A DNA stretch of 9,173 bases, taken from positions 1 to 9,173 of the forward strand of contig CAMLEO010000285.1 in NCBI GenBank assembly GCA_946478975.1. Reading direction: 5' to 3'. Shown piece after piece: positions 1-4,697 of the stretch. A model generated the notes under the pieces. The model ran no database searches. It saw only the letters and a program-made list of their open reading frames with translations, and was not told the origin of the DNA. Made by a program: the position numbers and the translations under genes. Source of the stretch: an uncultured Steroidobacter sp. GTDB taxonomy: Bacteria; Pseudomonadota; Gammaproteobacteria; Steroidobacterales; Steroidobacteraceae. How positions within the stretch are numbered: position 1 is the first letter of the stretch; each line of letters starts with the position of its first letter.

Positions 1-1135
1 CGGCAGCCATGCCGCCGAACGCCGCGACTTGATACATCGCGAGTGCTCGGGCGACGACCCATCGCGGCGTCGACAATTGCACGGTGACGTTGAATGTCGA
101 GAGCGTCAGCACCCAAGCCGAGCCGGCGAACAGCATCGCGAGCAAAGAGACGAACAGCTGCGAGCTGATGCCCGCCACGATGGCAGCGAGCGCAAAGACG
201 GTGCACGACACTCGCACCAGGACTTCGGACGACAGCACGTATCGCAATCGTGAGCTGCTGAGCGCGCCGACGACTGCGCCCGCACCGAACGAGCCGAGCA
301 GCGCACCGTAAGTGAGCGGCCCGCCGGCGACCAGATGTTTCGCGATCAATGGCATCAGCGCCATGACGGAGCACGCACCCATGCCGAACACGATACTTCG
401 CACCAGCACCCGGCGAATGTTCGGCGACATCGCGACGTAACGAACGCCGGCAGCGACCGCGATTCCCAACGTCTCACGAGGCAACAGCTGCGGATGAACG
501 GGCGGACGCCAGCGAGCGAGCACGACGATCAAACCGATGTAGCTGAACACGTTGACGGCGAATGCCGTCGCTGCACCGGCCGCAGCGACGATGGCGCCGC
601 CGATCGCAGGGCCGACGCTGCGAGCGATGTTGAAGCCCATGCTGTTGAGAGCAACGGCGCCAGCCAGGTGCGCTCGCGGCACCATATCGCCGACCGAGGC
701 CTGCCACGCCGGCCCGTTGAAGGCCGAGCCGCAGCCGATCAGAAATGTGAATGTGAGCAGCAGCCAGGGAGTGATCACGCCGGTCCAGGCGCACACCGAC
801 AGGCCGAGCGATACGACCAACATGAACAGCTGCGCAGCGAGCAGGACCTTGCGACGATCGAGATTGTCGGCCATCGCGCCGGCGAACAACGACAGCAGCA
901 CGATCGGCAGCGTGATCGACGTTTGCACCAGCGCGACCATGTCGGCGGAGCGGGCGATGGACGTCATCATCCACGCTGCGCCCACCGATTGAATCAAGCC
1001 GCCGAGATTGGACAGCGTGCTGGCGAACCAGATCGAGCGGAACACGGGAAAGCGAAACGGCGACAGCGCCGACACCGGCGGCTCGTTGCCAGCCTCATCC
1101 GGTGAGCTGAAAGTCTGCGAGCCCAGCGTGTTCAA
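1..1135 (-). CDS. MFS transporter, MFS_3 (EntS-like) family, C-terminus cut by window edge
   Basis: Inner-membrane major facilitator permease, probably a proton-driven exporter of a small molecule; the substrate cannot be read from sequence. The reading frame is open from 1135 to the left edge (378 codons visible) and made of hydrophobic helices separated by short charged loops. Family-typical pieces include a soluble N-terminus leading into FRFPVFRSIWFAS, the first-helix region GGLIQSVGAAWMMTS, the loop GAIADNLDRRKVLL (the MFS motif A position), FNGPAWQASVGDMVPR, ALNSMGFNIARSVGPAIGG, and near the edge LSTPRWVVARALAMYQ. These match the MFS_3/DUF894 group related to enterobactin exporter EntS. 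An in-frame TGA lies 9 bp upstream of TTG 1133-1135. That TTG is the best start, with a GAGG about 10 bp ahead; GTG 1073-1075 is an alternative. It lies 177 bp downstream of the lipoprotein gene on the same strand, so co-transcription is possible. Family assignment is solid; the start is uncertain. Confidence 0.88.
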   Translation of the reverse strand, partial: MNTLGSQTFSSPDEAGNEPPVSALSPFRFPVFRSIWFASTLSNLGGLIQSVGAAWMMTSIARSADMVALVQTSITLPIVLLSLFAGAMADNLDRRKVLLAAQLFMLVVSLGLSVCAWTGVITPWLLLTFTFLIGCGSAFNGPAWQASVGDMVPRAHLAGAVALNSMGFNIARSVGPAIGGAIVAAAGAATAFAVNVFSYIGLIVVLARWRPPVHPQLLPRETLGIAVAAGVRYVAMSPNIRRVLVRSIVFGMGACSVMALMPLIAKHLVAGGPLTYGALLGSFGAGAVVGALSSSRLRYVLSSEVLVRVSCTVFALAAIVAGISSQLFVSLLAMLFAGSAWVLTLSTFNVTVQLSTPRWVVARALAMYQVAAFGGMAA

Positions 1136-1312
1136 TAATCCAAAGCCTCAGCTGCAGGAGGGTGCGGGCCAGCTATCGTACAGGGATTGGCGGTTTACCG
1201 TAATGTTGCTGGGATGGCGCCCAAGCGTCTGAAAATGCGGACCCCCCAGCTTCCATTGCGAACGTCGATTGTTGAGGAACTCGCGAGGCCGCGCGTCGTA
1301 ATAGTTGCGAAG

Positions 1313-1882
1313 CTACCGGCCCGGCAGTTGCCCGAGAAAATCGTTGAGGCTGCGGCGACCGTCCTGCCACTCTTCGTAGAGCTGCGGTGTTTCCGGCTGG
1401 CCGAGCGCCACCAGCTGCATGTGAGCCGAGCTCGCGAGCGTGCTCAGGTCGTCCCGCGCGATCGGGAAGAACAGTTGTTGAGTTCCAGGAACAGGCAAGG
1501 GTAGCGGCGATTGACCGATGCCGAGCTCGGCGACGTCGCCGAGATGTCGCGCCAGCGTGGCGGAGCGATCGCCCATGCGCAGCTCGACGCGCTCGAACGA
1601 CTTTTCGAATTCATCGCGCTCGACGCGAGTCTGCTGTGCCGACGACCACAGCACGGCGACCAGATACAACTTGCGCTCGCCCATGCGATTCACTTCCACC
1701 GCTGTCAATTGAGCGAAGCTGCGCTCGTTGATCAAACGCGTCTGCCGGTCGCGCGCCACGATCAGAGGTTCGCTCTGCGCGGTGATGGTCGCTGCCGACA
1801 CCGGATCGAGCCAGGACTTTACAGTTGGCGCAGTCGTGCAACCCGCAAGCGTCAAGAACAAGAGCAGTGATGTGTATTTCAT
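1313..1882 (-). CDS. hypothetical lipoprotein, probably outer membrane
   Basis: A 189-residue protein I do not recognise. It starts MKYTSLLLFLTLAGCTT: a short lysine-bearing N-terminus, a hydrophobic stretch and the lipobox LAGC, with the lipidated cysteine at residue 15. Residue +2 is Thr rather than Asp, which by the Lol rule suggests sorting to the outer membrane, facing the periplasm. The mature part is a mixed alpha/beta-looking sequence of about 175 residues with no transmembrane helix and no catalytic motif I can name. It contains one segment predicted to be strand-like (KLYLVAVLWSS) followed by a charged stretch (RVERDEFEKSFERVELRMG). The frame stays open 162 bp further upstream, but ATG 1880-1882 is chosen because it puts the signal peptide at the very N-terminus. 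The ribosome site ahead of it is weak (GGTGG). The MFS gene follows on the same strand. Protein-coding status is likely; function is unknown. Confidence 0.75.
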   Translation of the reverse strand: MKYTSLLLFLTLAGCTTAPTVKSWLDPVSAATITAQSEPLIVARDRQTRLINERSFAQLTAVEVNRMGERKLYLVAVLWSSAQQTRVERDEFEKSFERVELRMGDRSATLARHLGDVAELGIGQSPLPLPVPGTQQLFFPIARDDLSTLASSAHMQLVALGQPETPQLYEEWQDGRRSLNDFLGQLPGR

Positions 1883-2253
1883 CGAGCGCCACCGGGAAGC
1901 AATCTGGCCGCGGCATCTTACTAAACCGTCGAACAGCGAGGCACGCATCGTTGCCTGGACATCACCGGCGAATAAATTTTCACGGTAACCGGTGTCACCT
2001 GACGCAGTCGATTGGAACGCAGTGCGAAATATGATTCGCTTCACCTACGAGCACTTTGTGTGCGCGATCGCGCGTGGCAGGAAGCTACGCTTGCGATTGC
2101 GAAGATTGGTCAACCCGGGAGCAACTCAAGAAGTGACCCGCGCGATACGACCAACGCGTGCGCCCAAGCAACGTCCAGTCAAGGGTGATGTCGTTCACGA
2201 ACTCACCGCCGGGCGCCGATCAAGTTCACACAACGACTCAGGAGGGGAGGACG

Positions 2254-2274
2254 ATGGCCGCGCTCTGAGGCCAT
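2254..2274 (+). promoter_or_regulatory. possible leader micro-ORF (MAAL) folded in a small hairpin
   Basis: An exceptionally strong Shine-Dalgarno-like run (GGAGGGGAGG, 2241-2250) is followed after 3 bp by ATG at 2254, which opens a four-codon frame (Met-Ala-Ala-Leu) ending at TGA 2266-2268. The arms ATGGCC (2254-2259) and GGCCAT (2269-2274) are perfectly complementary around a 9-nt loop, so the start codon could be sequestered. The same frame can be read back to ATG 2188, giving a 26-residue peptide, but that start has a poor ribosome site. It lies 56 bp before the next gene and could be a leader or pure chance; only the sequence elements are observed. Confidence 0.25.
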
Positions 2275-2291
2275 ACTAATTGACAGGACAA

Positions 2292-2322
2292 CCCGGTCAG
2301 TCACGCCGAAGGGCTGGCCGGG
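2292..2322 (+). promoter_or_regulatory. 5' leader hairpin overlapping the ribosome binding site
   Basis: CCCGGTCAG (2292-2300) can pair with CTGGCCGGG (2314-2322) over 9 bp, one of them a G-U pair, around a 13-nt loop. The last two bases of the right arm are the first two of the GGAGGG ribosome site (2321-2326) of the small exported-protein gene, so folding would partly hide that site. The structure is seen directly; a regulatory role is inferred. Confidence 0.35.
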
Positions 2323-2332
2323 AGGGATTATG

Positions 2333-2659
2333 ATGATTGTTGCTCCAAAGACCCTGACGCGACTCGCGGTCGCGCTGCTGATGATGTGCGTGCTGCTGCC
2401 AGCCGAATTGCCGCAAGCGGCCGAACCCAGTGCGATGGACTTCGTCGTGGCGCTCGAAGACAAGCCGTGCGACGAGACCAACCGCGCCTGGTCGGTGCTC
2501 AATCAGCACACCTACCTGAGCATCCAGGTCAAAGTGCAGTGGCAGCCGGTCGGCGGCCAGCAGAAGGAAGAAACGCTGGTGCTGCCGCCGCTGAAGCGAG
2601 TCCCGGTCGGTTGCGCACCGAGTGTGAAGATTTTGTCAGCGGAGCTGATGCAGTTCTGA
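2333..2659 (+). CDS. small exported protein of unknown function
   Basis: A 108-residue protein that I cannot assign to a family. The N-terminus has a basic patch (APKTLTRL) and a hydrophobic core (AVALLMMCVLLPAEL), followed by QAAEPSA. This reads as a signal peptide cut around residue 30, so the mature product of roughly 77 residues should be periplasmic or secreted. The mature part has two cysteines, in DKPCDET and PVGCAPS, about 48 residues apart, which could form a disulfide. It alternates hydrophobic and polar residues (YLSIQVKVQWQPV) like a small beta domain. GGAGGG at 2321-2326 sits 6 bp before ATG 2333 but only 3 bp before ATG 2330, so 2333 is preferred; the alternative adds one Met. 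The stop codon lies 2 bp from the stop of the convergent LysR gene, with no terminator between. Coding status is likely from the ribosome site, signal peptide and codon use; function is unknown. Confidence 0.7.
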   Translation: MIVAPKTLTRLAVALLMMCVLLPAELPQAAEPSAMDFVVALEDKPCDETNRAWSVLNQHTYLSIQVKVQWQPVGGQQKEETLVLPPLKRVPVGCAPSVKILSAELMQF

Positions 2660-2661
2660 TG

Positions 2662-3576
2662 TCACAACGCCGCGCCTTCGGCACGCTGGCTGGCTGCGAG
2701 CATCAGCATGTCGACGAAGGCGGTGACCTTGGGAGGACGGAACCTCGTCGCCGGATACACGGCGTAGATGCCTCCCGCAGGCAGCGTCCATTCCGGTAGC
2801 GCCACAACCAGTCGTCCAGCGGCAATGTGCTCGGCGACCAAAAAATCCGGCAGCACGGACAATCCAGCACCCGCCTGAACTGCACGCAGCACTGCAGGCG
2901 TGGAGTCGATCGCAATCGCTGCCTGCGTATGAATCGTTCGCTGCGCATCCCCACGTGCAAAGCGCCAATGCAGCGGATCTGCCAGCGCAGTGTTGGCTAC
3001 GAACGGCAGCGCCGCGACATCTTCCGGTGTCTTTGCCTTGGCGATGTTTTTCGCGAACGCCGGTCCGCCCACCAACAGCTGGCGGAACGTGCCAATGCGT
3101 CGCGCATGCAGGTTGGAGTCCTTCAGCCATCCCACGCGTACCGCCAGGTCGAGCTCGCCGGAGGCAAGATCCAATGTTTGATCGCTCAACATCAGTTGCA
3201 CGCGACATCCCGGAAAACGAGCGCTGAACGCTGCCACCACCGGCACTACGATGGAAGTGCCGTAATCGTAAGGAGCGGTGAGTCGCAGTGTGCCTTTCGG
3301 CTCGGCCTTGGCATCGGCGAGCTCGTCGATTGCGTCGGCGGCCTCGCGCAGGATCAACAGGCAGCGAGTGTGAAACAGCCGCCCCGGTTCGGTTGGATGG
3401 ACGCCGCGGGTGTTCCGGACCAGTAACGTCGTGCCGAGCTCTTTTTCGAGTCGTGCGACCTGCTGACTCACCACCGCCTTCGTGACGCCGAGGCGCTCGG
3501 CGGCCCGCGTAAACGAACCGGTGTCCACGACGGCCGTGAAGTAGGCGAGGCGGTTGAGATTTGCCGTGTCGGCCAT
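2662..3576 (-). CDS. LysR-family transcriptional regulator
   Basis: A 304-residue DNA-binding regulator of the usual length for LysR proteins, expected to act as a tetramer in the cytoplasm. Residues 4-66 form the winged helix-turn-helix, with typical signatures: LAYFTAVVDTGSFTRAAERL, then KAVVSQQVARLEKELG as the recognition helix, then LLVRNTRGVHPTEPG. A linker helix follows (about 68-92). The effector-binding domain begins near residue 95 (KGTLRLTAPYDYG) and includes ELDLAVRVGWLKDSNLHARR (141-160), typical of the subgroup that also holds many AaeR/DmlR-like regulators. The start at 3576 fits the family N-terminus, with a weak GAGCAG ribosome site. It is divergent from the MBL-fold gene across 110 bp that contain a perfect inverted repeat. 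By the usual LysR arrangement it probably controls that gene and itself. The inducer is unknown. Confidence 0.95.
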   Translation of the reverse strand: MADTANLNRLAYFTAVVDTGSFTRAAERLGVTKAVVSQQVARLEKELGTTLLVRNTRGVHPTEPGRLFHTRCLLILREAADAIDELADAKAEPKGTLRLTAPYDYGTSIVVPVVAAFSARFPGCRVQLMLSDQTLDLASGELDLAVRVGWLKDSNLHARRIGTFRQLLVGGPAFAKNIAKAKTPEDVAALPFVANTALADPLHWRFARGDAQRTIHTQAAIAIDSTPAVLRAVQAGAGLSVLPDFLVAEHIAAGRLVVALPEWTLPAGGIYAVYPATRFRPPKVTAFVDMLMLAASQRAEGAAL

Positions 3577-3604
3577 GCGCAGCTGCTCGATCGTTTAGCG
3601 GCAG

Positions 3605-3619
3605 CATACATCGTGTATG
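3605..3619. promoter_or_regulatory. 15-bp inverted repeat, candidate LysR operator
   Basis: CATACA-TCG-TGTATG is a perfect inverted repeat with 6-bp arms around a 3-bp centre. It contains ATAC-N5-GTAT and a T-N9-A core, close to but not exactly the T-N11-A of LysR-family sites. It lies in the 110-bp gap between the divergent LysR and MBL genes, 29 bp from the LysR start and 68 bp before the MBL start. A weak TATGCT -10-like box on the minus strand (3603-3608) overlaps its left arm, which would fit autorepression. Binding is inferred. Confidence 0.5.
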
Positions 3620-3686
3620 TGTCCGTGGTCTTCTGCACATTCTCGGGCTGTGCCATGGTCCGGTGTCATCCTGCAGGAGCCTCAAC

Positions 3687-4514
3687 ATGATTCACAACTC
3701 ATCCAACGCGCTGACCTGGAAACATTTCCCTGCCGGCGAAACCGGCTTCTATCGCGCCCCGGTGCTGATCGCAGGAGCCACCGAGGCCGTGCTGATCGAT
3801 GGCGGCTTTACGCTGTCCGACGGCCGTGCGGTTGCCCAGGCGATCCAGGCAACCGGCAAGCGCCTGGCGACCATCTACATCAGCCAGAGCGACCCCGACT
3901 ATTACTTTTCGCTGGGGCCGATCAAGGCGGCGTTTCCCGATGCGCGCGTCATTGCGGCCAGTGCGACCATCGATGCGATCAAAGCTACGGTGGCGAAGAA
4001 GCTCGCCGTGTGGGGGCCGCAGCTGAAGGACAACGGTCCGCAGACGCTCGCAGATGTGGTAATTCCCGCGGCCTTCGATGAAAAGCAGTTGACGGTGGAC
4101 GGCCAGGTCATCGAGATCATCGACGCTCGCGGTCTCGCCAATCGTCGCTATTTGTGGGTGCCGTCGCTGAGCGCAGTGTTCGGCGGTGTGCTGGTGTTTT
4201 CAGGCGTGCACGTGTGGACGGCCGACACCAAGGGCGCCGAGCAGCGGGCTGCGTGGCTCGCCAATCTCGATTTGATACAACAGTGCCGGCCGACGATCGT
4301 GGTGCCCGGTCACATGACTGCAGGCGCCGCGACCGATACTTCCGGCGTCGTGCATACCAAACAATGGCTCACTGCCTTCGAAGAAGAACTTGCGAGATCG
4401 AAGGCGTCCGGGCCGCTCAACGCAGCGATGCAAAGGCGTTTCCCAGGGCTCGGCATGACCGTGGCGCTCGACATCGGCGCCAAGGTCGCCACCGGCGAGA
4501 TGCAGTGGGGCTGA
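3687..4514 (+). CDS. MBL-fold (metallo-beta-lactamase superfamily) protein with degenerate metal site
   Basis: A 275-residue protein with the metallo-beta-lactamase superfamily layout: N-terminal strands with APVLIAGATEAVLIDGG (24-40), the segment occupying the metal-motif position (61-90), AVFGGVLVFSGVHVWTAD (163-180), and RPTIVVPGHM (201-210). In active hydrolases the first motif is T-H-x-H-x-D-H. Here residues 66-72 read S-Q-S-D-P-D-Y, so three histidine positions are Gln, Asp and Tyr, while Asp71, Asp180 and His209 are kept. The relatives I recall have SHADPD here and so keep at least the first His; this is from memory. The protein may bind one metal, bind it differently, or have lost catalysis. 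No signal peptide is seen, so it is probably cytoplasmic. The start at ATG 3687 has GGAG 7 bp upstream (3676-3679); an in-frame extension to 3561 overlaps the LysR gene and is unlikely. Probably controlled by the divergent LysR protein. Substrate unknown. Confidence 0.9.
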   Translation: MIHNSSNALTWKHFPAGETGFYRAPVLIAGATEAVLIDGGFTLSDGRAVAQAIQATGKRLATIYISQSDPDYYFSLGPIKAAFPDARVIAASATIDAIKATVAKKLAVWGPQLKDNGPQTLADVVIPAAFDEKQLTVDGQVIEIIDARGLANRRYLWVPSLSAVFGGVLVFSGVHVWTADTKGAEQRAAWLANLDLIQQCRPTIVVPGHMTAGAATDTSGVVHTKQWLTAFEEELARSKASGPLNAAMQRRFPGLGMTVALDIGAKVATGEMQWG

Positions 4515-4517
4515 CGC

Positions 4518-4561
4518 CGGCCCGATAACGCCCCGATTACGGCCCGATACCGGCCCGGCAA
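4518..4561 (+). repeat. four tandem 11-bp units after the MBL gene
   Basis: Four abutting 11-mers begin 3 bp after the MBL stop codon: CGGCCCGATAA (4518), CGCCCCGATTA (4529), CGGCCCGATAC (4540) and CGGCCCGGCAA (4551). They share CG(G/C)CCCG with a varied A/T-rich end. The last unit and the end of the third form the left arm of the terminator hairpin. Confidence 0.75.
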
Positions 4562-4583
4562 TCTCCAGTTGCCGGGCCGGTAT
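4547..4583 (+). terminator. strong hairpin terminator after the MBL gene
   Basis: ATACCGGCCCGGCAA (4547-4561) and TTGCCGGGCCGGTAT (4569-4583) pair perfectly over 15 bp around a 7-nt loop, starting 32 bp after the MBL stop. The following bases (GCGTTTGATACTCTC) are T-rich but not a clean U-tract, so it may terminate only partly. It insulates the MBL gene from the TonB receptor operon. On the minus strand no T-run follows. Confidence 0.75.
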
Positions 4584-4598
4584 GCGTTTGATACTCTC

Positions 4599-4613
4599 AT
4601 TAATCAGATTAAT
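4599..4613. promoter_or_regulatory. AT-rich perfect palindrome upstream of the TonB receptor gene
   Basis: ATTAATC-A-GATTAAT is a perfect inverted repeat (7-bp arms, 1-bp centre) in otherwise GC-rich DNA, 84 bp before the receptor start and just after the terminator. A TTGATA -35-like box lies at 4588-4593. The position suits an operator or the core promoter region of the receptor operon. No protein can be matched to it; it does not resemble the TNGTNNNACNA pattern common for FadR-type regulators. Confidence 0.45.
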
Positions 4614-4697
4614 CGCCATATTGACGATGTGGCTGTCCGCCGCGGGATGGAGCGGATTTCGTAAACGCCGGTGGTGGCACAGAAGATGGGGGATCAA

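Larger units (their letters stand above)
1883..2329. other. intergenic region with palindromes, no convincing gene
   Basis: This 447-bp stretch separates the leftward lipoprotein gene from the rightward small exported-protein gene, so it should hold both promoters. Open frames here have arginine-rich, low-likelihood compositions and none has a good start. Visible structure: two abutting small palindromes at 1984-1999 (GGTaACC then GGTGtCACC); a perfect 12-bp palindrome GCGCGATCGCGC at 2062-2073; a purine-rich Shine-Dalgarno-like run at 2241-2250; and two hairpins at 2254-2274 and 2292-2322, listed separately. A TTGACA hexamer sits at 2280-2285 but has no matching -10 box at normal spacing. 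No sigma-70 promoter is strong enough to call. Confidence 0.6.

Noticed and set aside
335..1105. Long plus-strand open frame opposite the MFS gene
   Set aside because: Its product is very rich in Arg, His, Gln and Asp, with no domain, while the minus strand in the same place reads as a clear MFS permease. It is an antisense shadow in GC-rich DNA.
2062..2073. GCGCGATCGCGC palindrome as a special site
   Set aside because: Perfect but made of simple CG/GATC steps that recur by chance in GC-rich genomes; no supporting context.
1992..2279. 95-codon plus-strand frame in the intergenic stretch
   Set aside because: Basic, low-complexity product with no motif and no ribosome site at its start; better described as non-coding.
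2280..2308. Possible sigma-70 promoter from TTGACA at 2280-2285
   Set aside because: The -35 box is perfect but the region 16-18 bp downstream is GC-rich with nothing like TATAAT.
2636..3688. 350-codon minus-strand frame overlapping the LysR gene
   Set aside because: Different frame from the LysR protein, with Arg/Ser/Cys-rich product and no recognisable domain.
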